Below the pieces are notes generated by a model. It saw only the letters and a program-made list of their open reading frames with translations. It ran no database searches and had not been told where the DNA came from. DNA of 64,000 nt from Sulfitobacter sp. EhC04. GTDB lineage: Bacteria; Pseudomonadota; Alphaproteobacteria; Rhodobacterales; Rhodobacteraceae. Made by a program: the position numbers and the translations under genes. Location of the stretch: positions 28,381-92,380 of the forward strand of contig NZ_LXYI01000025.1 in NCBI RefSeq assembly GCF_001650875.1, read 5' to 3'. This document shows positions 18,983 through 27,441 of this stretch, in pieces. Position 1 is the stretch's first letter. Each line of letters starts with the position of its first letter.

Positions 18983-20299
18983 TTACCGATACCCGGCAGC
19001 TTCCATCGCTTCGTTGGTGATGTCCTGCGCCTTGGCCAGTGCTTCCTCGACGGTTTGCTGACCGGCATAGGCGGCCGAGAACTCCTGGCTTACCTCGGTC
19101 GCGATACCGGCAAATTCGGGGATCGCGGCGAACTGGACACCGACGTAGGGCACCGGATCGACGGTCGGGCTTTCCGGGTCAGCCGACAGGATGCTGTCCA
19201 GCGTCATCTGCGCGAAGGGCACTTTCTGGTATTCGGGGTTCTCGTAAAGCGACTTGCGCGCGCCCGGCGGGACATTGGCCCAGCCTTCGTTTTCGGCCAC
19301 CAGTTCGATATAGTCCTTGGAGGTTGCCCATTCGATGAATTGCTTGGCTTCGGCTTCCTGCTGCGTGCCGGCGGGGATCGCAAGAGCCCATGCCCAGAGC
19401 CAGTTGGACCGCTTGCCCAGCCCGGTATCGGGTGCCAGCGCAAAACCGACGCTGTCGGCGACGGTGGAATCATTGGCGTTGGTCACGAAGGAGGCCGCAA
19501 CCGTGGCGTCGATCCACATGCCGCATTTGCCTTGCTGGAACAGCGACAGGTTTTCGTTGAAGCCATTGGTCGCATAACCGGCAGGGCCGGAGGCATCCAT
19601 CATGTCCTTGTAGAAGTTGAGCGTGTTCGCCCAGGCCTCGGTATCGAACTGGGCATTCCAGTCCTCGTCGAACCAGCGCGCACCAAACGAATTGGACATC
19701 GCGGTGATCAAGGCACCACCCTCGCCCCAACCGGCCTTGCCGCGCAGGCAGATGCCGTTGATTTCATTGTCGCGGTCGGTCATTGCAGCGGCGGCTTCGG
19801 CGATGAATTCCCAGGTCGGGGCTTCGGGCATTTCCAGCCCGGCCTTTTCCATCAGATCCGTGCGGTACATGATCATGGAGCTTTCGCCGTAGAACGGTGC
19901 TGCATAAAGCGTGCCGTCATGGGACAGGCCCCCTGCCATCGCGGGCAGGATGTCGTCGACGTCATATTCGGCGGACAGATCGTCAAGCGGCACCAGCCAG
20001 CCCTGTGCGCCCCAGATCGGGGTCTCGTACATGCCGATGGTCATGATGTCGAACTGGCCACCCTTGGTGGTGATGTCCGTTGTCACGCGCTGACGCAGGA
20101 CGTTTTCCTCCAGTGTCACCCACTCCACGGCGATGCCGGTCTCTTCGGTAAATGTATCGGTATAGCCCTGCATCCGGATCATGTCGCCGTTGTTGACGGT
20201 GGCAATGGTGATGGATGGGCTGTGGCTGTCTGCATATGCGCTGCTGGCTGCGATCAGCCCAAGCGCGGTTGCAGCACAAAGCGTGCTCTTCAAAGACAT
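18983..20299 (-). CDS. smoE: Periplasmic sorbitol/mannitol-binding protein
   Basis: Extracellular solute-binding protein family 1, 438 aa. A Sec signal peptide (MSLKSTLCAATALGLIAASSAYA-D) is followed by SPSITIATVNNGDMIRMQ, the opening seen in polyol-binding SmoE/MtlE proteins. A GGGAGG site precedes the ATG. It is the first gene of smoEFGKS-mtlK. A candidate LacI-type operator lies about 70 bp upstream of its start. Confidence 0.92.
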   Translation of the reverse strand: MSLKSTLCAATALGLIAASSAYADSHSPSITIATVNNGDMIRMQGYTDTFTEETGIAVEWVTLEENVLRQRVTTDITTKGGQFDIMTIGMYETPIWGAQGWLVPLDDLSAEYDVDDILPAMAGGLSHDGTLYAAPFYGESSMIMYRTDLMEKAGLEMPEAPTWEFIAEAAAAMTDRDNEINGICLRGKAGWGEGGALITAMSNSFGARWFDEDWNAQFDTEAWANTLNFYKDMMDASGPAGYATNGFNENLSLFQQGKCGMWIDATVAASFVTNANDSTVADSVGFALAPDTGLGKRSNWLWAWALAIPAGTQQEAEAKQFIEWATSKDYIELVAENEGWANVPPGARKSLYENPEYQKVPFAQMTLDSILSADPESPTVDPVPYVGVQFAAIPEFAGIATEVSQEFSAAYAGQQTVEEALAKAQDITNEAMEAAGYR

Positions 20300-20368
20300 C
20301 CGTTATCCTCCCTGGTTGGACGTTCTGATCCGAGCCTATGGCAGAGATGTACGCGACGTCAACAAAAA

Positions 20369-20383
20369 TTTATCGCGCGTAAA
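20369..20383. promoter_or_regulatory. Candidate LacI-family operator before smoE
   Basis: TTTA-N7-TAAA with a CGCGCG centre, between smoE and the LacI-type gene. The core TTT..CGCGCG..AAA resembles the perfect palindrome in front of the regulator gene, so both could be bound by that regulator. The similarity is visual only. Confidence 0.4.
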
Positions 20384-20394
20384 CTATTTGCACA

Positions 20395-21420
20395 TCACGC
20401 GGAGTCTCTCAGGATCAGCCTGCCTTCCAGGCGCGTGCTGCTCCAGGGGGTCACCTCCCCGTTGATCGCCGCGAACAATGCATCGGAGGCGGCTTTGGAA
20501 ACAGCATCATAGGCATGCGAAATGGTGGTGAGCGGCGGACAAGTATAGCGCGAATGCGGATGACCGTCCTGCCCCGCGACGCGTACGGCACAATCGGGCC
20601 CACGCCCCACGGTCACACCCTTTTCATAGCAGGCCGTCAGCAGCCCGATGGCCAGCCGGTCATTGCTGCACAGGATGGAGTTTGTGGGGAAAAGCCCCTC
20701 GGAAAAGGCGGTGTGCCCCCCCAGACGCCCGATTTCCTCAAAATCCCAGCCATCGCCTTCGACAGAGATGACATGGGGCTCGTGACCAAATTCTGCCATC
20801 GCATCCAGATAACTCTGGCGGCGGCGGTGGGCATTCGGGTTGGTCGGGCGCTTCATCTCGAAAAAGCACGGCGGCTCACCGGTGCGGCAGAGGTAATCGG
20901 TGATATGGGCTGTGAACTGGATATTGTCCGAACCGACAAAGGCGAGGCCCAACTCGCCCACGTTGCTGTCAAACAGCAAGGTTGGCACATCCGCGCAGAA
21001 CCGTTCCAGCGCACCACGATCAGAGGCGCGGCCCAGCGGGGCCAGCAGGACACCGGCGGGCCGGATCGCACGCAGGGAATTCAGCACATCCGTCTCATGC
21101 GCGGGATCGCCATGGGAGCTGAACAGCGTGGGGTGATAGCCCGCCTCGATGCAATGGCGTTCCAGCTTGCGCGCGATCTCTGCAAAATAGGGGTCCGTCA
21201 GCAGGGGCACCACGATGCCGACATTCTTGGTCAGCTTGCGGTTCTGGTTCATCGCGTAAAGGTTTGGCCGGTAATCGTATTTCTCGATTGCCGCTTCGAT
21301 CTGTGCGCGGGTTGACGCCCGGACACTTTCGGGATCGTGAAAGTACTTTGAAACGGTTGGCCGGGAAATGCCGCTGACGGCAGCGAATTCCTCCATGTTC
21401 CTGATTGTCCTGGTCGACAT
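20395..21420 (-). CDS. LacI-family regulator of the polyol operon
   Basis: 341 aa. The N-terminal LacI helix-turn-helix is MEEFAAVSGISRPTVSKYF (about residues 9-27), followed by the hinge helix YRPNLYAMNQNRKLTKNVGIVVPLL and a periplasmic-binding-protein-like effector domain. The usual hinge 'YxPN' is present. It lies just upstream of smoE on the same strand with about 95 bp between, so it most likely represses the smo operon until a polyol binds. A perfect palindrome upstream of its own start suggests autoregulation. Confidence 0.9.
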   Translation of the reverse strand: MSTRTIRNMEEFAAVSGISRPTVSKYFHDPESVRASTRAQIEAAIEKYDYRPNLYAMNQNRKLTKNVGIVVPLLTDPYFAEIARKLERHCIEAGYHPTLFSSHGDPAHETDVLNSLRAIRPAGVLLAPLGRASDRGALERFCADVPTLLFDSNVGELGLAFVGSDNIQFTAHITDYLCRTGEPPCFFEMKRPTNPNAHRRRQSYLDAMAEFGHEPHVISVEGDGWDFEEIGRLGGHTAFSEGLFPTNSILCSNDRLAIGLLTACYEKGVTVGRGPDCAVRVAGQDGHPHSRYTCPPLTTISHAYDAVSKAASDALFAAINGEVTPWSSTRLEGRLILRDSA

Positions 21421-21455
21421 GTGGCCCTCGCAGTATTTTTACACCTGCAACCATG

Positions 21456-21473
21456 ACTTTCCGCGCGGAAAGT
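21456..21473. promoter_or_regulatory. Perfect 18-bp palindrome, candidate autoregulatory operator
   Basis: ACTTTCCGC/GCGGAAAGT is perfectly symmetric around a central CG, as is usual for LacI-family operators. It sits 36 bp upstream of the LacI-type gene start. Confidence 0.55.
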
Positions 21474-21568
21474 ATCAACCTTTCTTTGCGAATAAGCCAT
21501 GCCTTCCTCCGCGGTCTGCCGGTTCAGCATGCCGGGGCACCAAAGGGGGATGCAAAAAGGCTTTGCCG

Positions 21569-22747
21569 TTACTGCAGCAGGATCGGTATCTGGATCGGTC
21601 CGCGAAAGCCAAAGCCTTTCCAGATCACATCATCCCTGTCAGGGATGCTCATCTTCGGGAAGCGGTCGAACAGCATCGGCAGCATGATCTGCCCCACAGC
21701 CCGGCGGGCGACGTGGGTGCCCTGGCAGAAATGCGGCCCGTTGCCAAAGGCCTGATGCGGGGCCTTGTCGCGGTAGACGTTATAGTTTTCGCCGTCTTGA
21801 TAGATGTCTTCGTCCCGGTTGGCGCTGGCCTGAATGGTCATCACGGTATCGCCTTTTGGGATCGTGTATCCGCGCAATTCGGTGTCCTGCGTGACCAGCC
21901 GCGATGAGGCCTGGATCGGCGCGACCCAGCGCACGCCTTCCTCAAAGGCCTGGTCCCAGTGGTCATTCCTGCGGACCTCTGCCAATTGGTCCGGGTGGGT
22001 CAGCAGGCCATAGAGGATGGTATTGAGCGCATCGCGCGGCTCGTTGATACCGCCACCGATGGCGATCTTGATGTTGGCATATATCTGCTTTTCCTCGATC
22101 GGATCATCGGCATTCAGCATCACCGAGAACGCCGAATTGTCCGGCTCGGCGCGGTGCCGGTCCTGGATGCTGTCGAGCAGCGCATGGATCTGCGTATTGG
22201 CCCGGTCCGCGCGTTCAAAGGGCGCATCGGCCCAGCCGAAATTACCCGCCCCTTCAATCAGCGCCTGCGACCATTCCATCATGTCCTCGTCCGAGGCTTC
22301 GGGCATCCCCAGCAGGATCGCCAGCCCCCGCGCGGCATAGGCCCCCGACAGGACCGCGAAAATATCCACAATCTCGCCGCGCGGCAGACGCGCCACGTAT
22401 TCCTCGGCGATCTTCACATATTGCGGCATCCAGTCGTTCTTGATCACCTTGGGCGAAAAGGCCGGGGCCATCGCCATCCGCTCGCGCTTGTGATCCTCGC
22501 CATCCTTGCGCATCAGCGTATGCGACCAGAACGCCCGCTTCATCGGCGTGTTGGGATCGTCGGAGCTGAAAATCTCGGGGTTGTCTTTGACGTATTTCGT
22601 GTCTTCCGCCTTGGTCAGCAGGGTGCGCCCGGCGGACTTGACCCGCAGCACCGGTGCCTCCGCACGCAGGCGGCGGTAGATCGGGTAAGGGTCGCGATCA
22701 AGCTGCGCCAGCGTGATGCTTTCGTCCAGTGGGGCAAGCGTAGGCAT
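21569..22747 (-). CDS. Cytochrome P450 resembling the GcoA (CYP255) O-demethylase
   Basis: Soluble bacterial P450 of 392 aa. The haem ligand is Cys341 in FGNGPHFCQGTH, and ExxR is E270-R273. The I-helix has GGGINEPRD (residues 231-239) instead of the usual acid-Thr pair. From memory, the guaiacol O-demethylase GcoA has a similar x-E-P I-helix, a similar start (QLxRNPYxxYxRLRAEAP), and a similar C-terminus (GWGFRGP; here GFGFRGP). That suggests an aromatic O-demethylase acting on a methoxylated lignin product. It lies 62 bp downstream of the feruloyl esterase gene on the same strand. No GcoB-like reductase or ferredoxin gene is in the window. Confidence 0.85.
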   Translation of the reverse strand: MPTLAPLDESITLAQLDRDPYPIYRRLRAEAPVLRVKSAGRTLLTKAEDTKYVKDNPEIFSSDDPNTPMKRAFWSHTLMRKDGEDHKRERMAMAPAFSPKVIKNDWMPQYVKIAEEYVARLPRGEIVDIFAVLSGAYAARGLAILLGMPEASDEDMMEWSQALIEGAGNFGWADAPFERADRANTQIHALLDSIQDRHRAEPDNSAFSVMLNADDPIEEKQIYANIKIAIGGGINEPRDALNTILYGLLTHPDQLAEVRRNDHWDQAFEEGVRWVAPIQASSRLVTQDTELRGYTIPKGDTVMTIQASANRDEDIYQDGENYNVYRDKAPHQAFGNGPHFCQGTHVARRAVGQIMLPMLFDRFPKMSIPDRDDVIWKGFGFRGPIQIPILLQ

Positions 22748-22809
22748 TGTGAAACTTTCTCAGGCAGGAAAGACGCAGGTGCCGGGGCACCCGCGCCATG
22801 ACCCCCATG

Positions 22810-24456
22810 TTATTCGCAAGTGAAGCTTTCCGCCATCCCCTCGTCGCCACCGGTGTAGCGCGCGACAGTTGGCGCAGGGCACAGCGGGCGCGAGATGTCT
22901 GCCATCGCTTCGGGCAGATCGCGGTTCGACGCCCGCGCCGTTGCGGTCACGGCCTGCGGTTCTGTGCCGTTTTCAACCCATGCGACCAGTTCCGCGAACA
23001 TGTCGAAGCCTTCGACCGCAGGGCCACCCGAACAATGGGTCATGCCGGGCACGGGGTAGAACCTGGCAAAGGCTGCCGCCTTGCCTGCATTGTTGGAATC
23101 CAGCTTGCTGTACCAGTTGGCGGTGTCGTTGACGGAAAATACCGGGTCCGAGACGCCGTGAAAGACGATCATCTTGCCACCTGCATCGCGGAAGGCTGCC
23201 AGTTCGGGGTTGTCCGATCCGGGTGGGGTCATCACCTCCATTGCCGATTCAGGGTAGGCTTCGCTGGTGGCATAGATTTCCGCCGCGCGGGTGGACAGGT
23301 CAAAGTCCTTGAGGAACTGTTCCAGCGTGTCGGGGTCGCCCGCCACTTCGGTTGGTGGCGTGGTGAAGACCTGTGCCAGCGATGACGCGCCCATCACCGC
23401 GATGATCGGTTTCTTGCCCCAAGGCGGGATCGGGCTTTCCAGTTTCCAGAACCGCCAGCCGCCGCCCGCGATCCCGGTGTCCCAGGGGAAATCGCTGTAG
23501 ACCGGGGTGCCGCCATCTGGCGTGCCTGCATGAATGATGTCCAGTGCGGTGACCTGTTCGGGCGAGAGGCAGGCCGAGTTCTGACCGTCGGTGCATTGCA
23601 GGGCGGCGCTGTCAAAGCTGGCCTGACAGGCGGCGGTGTCCATCACCAGTCCGTCTTGCAACCCGTCCAGCGCGTCACATGCTGCAAGGACACCATTCGC
23701 CACGGTTTGCAGATCGTCCGGGCTGAAAGCGGTGGCCAGATCGCCGGTGATGGCGGTCAGGGCCTGCACATCAACCGCATGTTGCAGCGCCGCCTTGGGC
23801 AGGTTGTAGCCCGGCGCGCCGGCCAGCAGACCGTCGAAAGCCTCTGGCATACGCGATGCCGCAACCAGCGCGTGCCGCCCGCCGTTGGAGCAGCCCACAC
23901 CATAGCTGTGGCCGATCCCGGCCCCATAGAAGGCCTCGACGATCTGACGGGCCAGCGGGTCCAGCACCGCGACGGCCTTGTAGCCGTACATCTGCCGCGC
24001 CTCGAAATCGAAGCCAAAACGCGCGCCGCCCGCAAGGCCCGCATCCGCGACAGCCTTGCCGTCATGGCCAGCATCCGAGGAGACCACCGCAAAGCCGCGC
24101 GCCAGGGGGGTCTGCTCACCCGTACCAGCGCCCATGCCGCCGGTGGCCGGTTTCACTTCACCGTCGTTGCCGCCGTTGAACTGGTGGACATAATCGCCGT
24201 TCCAGACCTCCGGCAGGGCCAGCTCGAACCGCAGCGCATAGGCGCGCCCGTCGGTGCCGGTGCGTTCGGCAGTGGTGGCACGGATGCGGCATTGCGCGGC
24301 GGGGTTGTCATCGCCCGCGGGCACTGCGGCCACATCGGTAAAGGTGACACCGCTCAGGCCCAGTGCCTCGGGCGTAAGCCCGTCACACTGCATTTGGGCC
24401 GCAGCCAATGTGGCCGTTCCGCTCAACAGCGCGGCTGTTCCTATGGTTTTCAACAT
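22810..24456 (-). CDS. Tannase/feruloyl esterase family protein, exported
   Basis: Secreted esterase of 548 aa. The family (tannase, feruloyl esterase B, MHETase) hydrolyses esters of gallate, ferulate and similar acids. A signal peptide (to about residue 20) is followed by an alpha/beta hydrolase with the nucleophile in GVGCSNGGRHAL, near residue 190, and the His in PGMTHCSGG. This matches the family's CS-D-HC arrangement, where the two Cys form a disulfide. Several further Cys pairs fit an exported protein. The ATG is preceded by GGGAGG; a GTG one codon earlier is an alternative. It would release hydroxycinnamates in the periplasm for the neighbouring transporters. Confidence 0.88.
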   Translation of the reverse strand: MLKTIGTAALLSGTATLAAAQMQCDGLTPEALGLSGVTFTDVAAVPAGDDNPAAQCRIRATTAERTGTDGRAYALRFELALPEVWNGDYVHQFNGGNDGEVKPATGGMGAGTGEQTPLARGFAVVSSDAGHDGKAVADAGLAGGARFGFDFEARQMYGYKAVAVLDPLARQIVEAFYGAGIGHSYGVGCSNGGRHALVAASRMPEAFDGLLAGAPGYNLPKAALQHAVDVQALTAITGDLATAFSPDDLQTVANGVLAACDALDGLQDGLVMDTAACQASFDSAALQCTDGQNSACLSPEQVTALDIIHAGTPDGGTPVYSDFPWDTGIAGGGWRFWKLESPIPPWGKKPIIAVMGASSLAQVFTTPPTEVAGDPDTLEQFLKDFDLSTRAAEIYATSEAYPESAMEVMTPPGSDNPELAAFRDAGGKMIVFHGVSDPVFSVNDTANWYSKLDSNNAGKAAAFARFYPVPGMTHCSGGPAVEGFDMFAELVAWVENGTEPQAVTATARASNRDLPEAMADISRPLCPAPTVARYTGGDEGMAESFTCE

Positions 24457-24511
24457 CACAATATTCCTCCCAGAGTGTGTGATTTGTTATTCTTCACGAC
24501 GCGCCCGCGCC

Positions 24512-25399
24512 TCAGCCGGTTTCTCCCAACAGACGCAGGGCGTTTTCCTTCAGGATCAACGGGCGCACCTCGTCCTTGAACGGGGCCGCCTCGAAATCCG
24601 CCAGCCAGCGGTCGGGCGTGATCGCGGGCCAGTCCGAGCCGAACAACATCTTCTTTTTCAGGATCGAGTTGGCATAGCGGATGAAGGTTTCGGGGAAGTA
24701 TTTGGGCGACCAGCCGGACATGTCGTAATAGACATTCGGCTTGTGCTGGGCGACGGACAGACCTTCCTCGGTCCAGGGGAACGAGGGGTGGGCGAGGATG
24801 ATCTTCATGTCGGGGAAATCCACCGCCACATCGTCCAGGTACATCGGGTTGGAATACTTCAGGCGCATTCCCATGCCGCCCCGCATGCCCGACCCGACGC
24901 CGGTCTGGCCGGTGTGGAAAAGGGTGATCACGCCCTCTTCGGCACAGGCTTCCAGCACCGTATAGCAGGCGTCGCGGTCATTGGGGTAAAAGCCCTGCAT
25001 GGTGGGGTGAAACTTGAACCCGCGCACACCGAACTCGCGCACCAGACGGCGCACTTCGCGCGCTCCGGCCTTGCCCTTGTGCGGATCGACAGAGGCAAAG
25101 GGGATCAGGATGTCGTCATTCTCTGCGCAGATCTGCGCGACTTCTTCGTTTGAATAGCGGCGAAAGCCTGTCTCGCGCTCCGCATCGACGGGAAAGATCA
25201 CCGCAGCGATGTTACGCTCGCGGTAATAGCTGGCGGTATCCTGCACCGTGGGCAACATGCCTTCGGCACCGGCGGGATTTTTGAAGTAAGCCGCCATGCC
25301 GGCCTGAAACTCGTTATACCCATCGTCGCGGTGGTCACAGCAGGGCTCTTCTGCATGGGTGTGAAAATCAATCGCCTTCACCTTGCTGAAATCGACCAT
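24512..25399 (-). CDS. Amidohydrolase-family protein, candidate beta-ketoacyl-CoA hydrolase (CouO-like)
   Basis: Amidohydrolase superfamily (COG2159, ACMSD/resorcylate-decarboxylase-like) protein of 295 aa. The metal-binding HxH is at H13/H15 (DFHTHAEE), followed by GFKFHPTMQGF, ILAHPSFPW and LFGSDWPAITPDRW, which supplies the metal Asp. In the beta-oxidative p-hydroxycinnamate pathway, an enzyme of this superfamily cleaves 4-hydroxyphenyl-beta-ketoacyl-CoA to a hydroxybenzoate and acetyl-CoA. The divergent crotonase and nearby HSD10-like SDR and CoA ligase make that the best guess. It is the first gene of a leftward unit with the esterase (55 bp) and the P450. A decarboxylase role is the main alternative. 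Confidence 0.78.
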   Translation of the reverse strand: MVDFSKVKAIDFHTHAEEPCCDHRDDGYNEFQAGMAAYFKNPAGAEGMLPTVQDTASYYRERNIAAVIFPVDAERETGFRRYSNEEVAQICAENDDILIPFASVDPHKGKAGAREVRRLVREFGVRGFKFHPTMQGFYPNDRDACYTVLEACAEEGVITLFHTGQTGVGSGMRGGMGMRLKYSNPMYLDDVAVDFPDMKIILAHPSFPWTEEGLSVAQHKPNVYYDMSGWSPKYFPETFIRYANSILKKKMLFGSDWPAITPDRWLADFEAAPFKDEVRPLILKENALRLLGETG

Positions 25400-25451
25400 C
25401 CTGTTTGCCTCCCCAAAACCGTTGATGTTAAAAACCGCTATACAAGAAAAC

Positions 25452-25468
25452 TGTTAATCTGTACAACA
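25452..25468. promoter_or_regulatory. Candidate MarR-family operator between amidohydrolase and crotonase genes
   Basis: TGTTAATCTGTACAACA matches 13 of 17 bases of the inverted repeat before the marR gene (TGTTTATCTGGTAAACA), and it lies between two divergent catabolic genes. It is less symmetric than the marR copy. It lies 34 bp before the crotonase ATG. Confidence 0.5.
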
Positions 25469-25501
25469 TAAATCTAGGACAGGCAGGAGGGGGAGATTCC
25501 G

Positions 25502-26284
25502 ATGCAGGATAGCCAGAAAACCGGCAAGGCCACGCGTGTGGAGATTGACGGCGATATCGCCACGATCATTTTCGACCGCCCTGACAAGCGGAACGCGATG
25601 AACGACGCGTTGGTCGGCGACCTCGATGCGTTTTTCTCCAACCCGCCCGAAGGTGTGAATGCCGTCATCCTGACGGGTGCCGGGGGACATTATTGTTCCG
25701 GCCTGGACCTGGCCGAGCATGAACAGCGTGCGCCGATCGCGGGAGTCTACCATTCGCGCAACTGGCATCGCGTGGCCGACCTGATCGAGTTCGGCCCCCT
25801 GCCCGTCATTTCCGCCATGACCGGGGCGGTGATCGGCGGCGGTCTGGAAATCGCCACATCGACCCATGTGCGCATCGCGGAGCCCGACGTGCGGTTCCAA
25901 CTGCCCGAGGGGCGGCGCGGTATTTTTGTCGGGGGCGGGGCGACCGTGCGGGTCAGCCGTATCATCGGTGCCGACCGGATGCGCGAAATGATGCTGACCG
26001 GCCGCAACTACGGGGCCGAGGAAGGTCTGGCGATGGGACTGGCGCATTACTCTGTCGGCGCGGGAGAGGCGCTGCCACTGGCACGCAAGCTTGCGCGGAA
26101 AATAGCAGACAACGCGCCGTTTTCGAATTACCTCATGATACAGGCGATCTCGCGGATCGGCGATATGTCGCGCCACGACGGCCTGTTCACCGAAAGTCTT
26201 GCGGCAGCCATGTCGCAAACCTCGGACGGAGCGAAAGAGGGCCTGCGCGCATTTCTTGAGAAGCGCGAACCAAAGTTCAGATAG
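25502..26284 (+). CDS. Crotonase-family enoyl-CoA hydratase, hydroxycinnamoyl-CoA type
   Basis: 260-aa crotonase. The oxyanion-hole regions are GGHYCSGLDL and MTGAVIGGGLEIA. Two glutamates stand 20 residues apart, E116 (GGGLE) and E136 (LPEGRRG), matching Glu144/Glu164 of classical enoyl-CoA hydratase. The hydratase-lyase HCHL, which makes vanillin directly, has Ser at the first position. So this protein looks like a plain hydratase giving the 3-hydroxyacyl-CoA, in line with the nearby dehydrogenase and hydrolase. A GGGGGAG site precedes the ATG. The TRAP genes follow after 61 bp on the same strand. Confidence 0.85.
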   Translation: MQDSQKTGKATRVEIDGDIATIIFDRPDKRNAMNDALVGDLDAFFSNPPEGVNAVILTGAGGHYCSGLDLAEHEQRAPIAGVYHSRNWHRVADLIEFGPLPVISAMTGAVIGGGLEIATSTHVRIAEPDVRFQLPEGRRGIFVGGGATVRVSRIIGADRMREMMLTGRNYGAEEGLAMGLAHYSVGAGEALPLARKLARKIADNAPFSNYLMIQAISRIGDMSRHDGLFTESLAAAMSQTSDGAKEGLRAFLEKREPKFR

Positions 26285-26345
26285 CGCCCTGCCGGGAAGT
26301 GGAGACCCGGTAAGGCGATGACAGAAAACAACAGGGAGGAAGACC

Positions 26346-27383
26346 ATGAAAAGAAGAGAATTTCTGAAAACGACCGCTGCCGGCACGGCCATGATGGCCG
26401 CCATGCCCGGCGTTGCACTGGCCCAGGAAGTAACCCTGCGGCTGCACCAGTTCCTGCCCCCCGTGGCAACAGTGCCCGCAAGGATCCTCAAGCCCTGGGG
26501 CGAGCGTCTGGCAGAGGCCTCTGACGGCCGCCTGAACGTGCAGCATTTCGATGCGATGTCCCTTGGCGGGCGTCCGCCCGAGTTGATGGACCAGGCGCGC
26601 GACGGTGTCGTGGACCTGTCGATGACGGTTGTCGGCTATACGCCGGGCCGCTTCCCGCGGACCGAAGTCTTTGAGCTGCCGTTCATGATGACCAGCCCCG
26701 TCGCCACATCGCTGGCGTTTTGGCAGATGGTCGAAGAGGACTTCCAGTCCAACGAATATGCCGACTTCAAGGTGCTGGGTGCCTGGGTTCACGGACCCGG
26801 CGTGATTCACTCCACCGATCCCATCGAAAAGCTGGAGGACATGAAGGGCAAGACCGTGCGCGGCCCTACCCGCGTGATCAACGACATGCTGTCCGAACTG
26901 GGGGCCACCCCGGTCGGCATGCCCCTGCCCGCAATCCCGGAGGCGCTTTCGAAAGGTGTCATCAACTCGACCGTGATCCCCTGGGAAGTCACCCCGGCGG
27001 TCCGTCTGACGGAACTGGTGTCGAACCACACCGAATTCTCCGGGGCGGAATCGCTTTATACCGCGACCATCGTGCTGGTGATGAACAAGGCGAAGTATGA
27101 CGCCTTGCCCGATGACCTCAAGGCCATCCTTGACGCGGAATCCGGCGCCAAACTGTCGGAATTCGCTTCGCAGATAATGTGGGACTACGACGCACCGGGA
27201 CGTGAACTGGCGGTCAAGAACGGCAACAACATCATCCAGCTGGGCGAAGCCGAAGTCGCCCGCTGGAAGGAAGCGGCCCAGCCGGTGATTGAACGCTGGG
27301 TGGCCGACCTGGATGGCAAGGGGATCGACGGGCAGGCGCTGATCGACCGCGCCAAGGCCCTGATCGCCGAAAAGACAACCTGA
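26346..27383 (+). CDS. TRAP transporter substrate-binding protein (DctP family)
   Basis: Periplasmic binding protein of 345 aa. The signal peptide begins MKRREFLKTTAAG, a twin-arginine-type RREFLK motif, cleaved near ALA-QEVTLR. The DctP fold is seen in VHGPGVIHSTDPI, DMKGKTVRGPTRVINDML and the ligand-arginine region. It is followed by DctQ and DctM genes in the usual order. Placement after the crotonase gene suggests a hydroxycinnamate importer comparable to TarPQM of Rhodopseudomonas palustris. GGGAGGA lies before the ATG. Confidence 0.88.
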   Translation: MKRREFLKTTAAGTAMMAAMPGVALAQEVTLRLHQFLPPVATVPARILKPWGERLAEASDGRLNVQHFDAMSLGGRPPELMDQARDGVVDLSMTVVGYTPGRFPRTEVFELPFMMTSPVATSLAFWQMVEEDFQSNEYADFKVLGAWVHGPGVIHSTDPIEKLEDMKGKTVRGPTRVINDMLSELGATPVGMPLPAIPEALSKGVINSTVIPWEVTPAVRLTELVSNHTEFSGAESLYTATIVLVMNKAKYDALPDDLKAILDAESGAKLSEFASQIMWDYDAPGRELAVKNGNNIIQLGEAEVARWKEAAQPVIERWVADLDGKGIDGQALIDRAKALIAEKTT

Positions 27384-27400
27384 CGTCATGAACTGACATC

Positions 27401-27420
27401 AGAGGGCCCTCGGGCCCTCT
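27401..27420 (+). terminator. Intercistronic GC-rich hairpin after dctP
   Basis: Perfect 9-bp arms AGAGGGCCC/GGGCCCTCT with a 2-nt loop, 17 nt after the dctP stop and 21 nt before the DctQ start. Only GCTTCT follows, so it probably tunes expression rather than stopping it. Confidence 0.6.
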
Positions 27421-27441
27421 GCTTCTATGGGGAAGTGGCTG

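Noticed and set aside
18953..20512. A plus-strand frame of 519 codons opposite smoE
   Set aside because: It is a shadow of smoE and the LacI-type gene end, with no motif or ribosome site.
22778..22791. Small GGTGCC/GGCACC repeat between the esterase and P450 genes
   Set aside because: Six-base arms in GC-rich DNA are expected by chance, and no T-tract follows.
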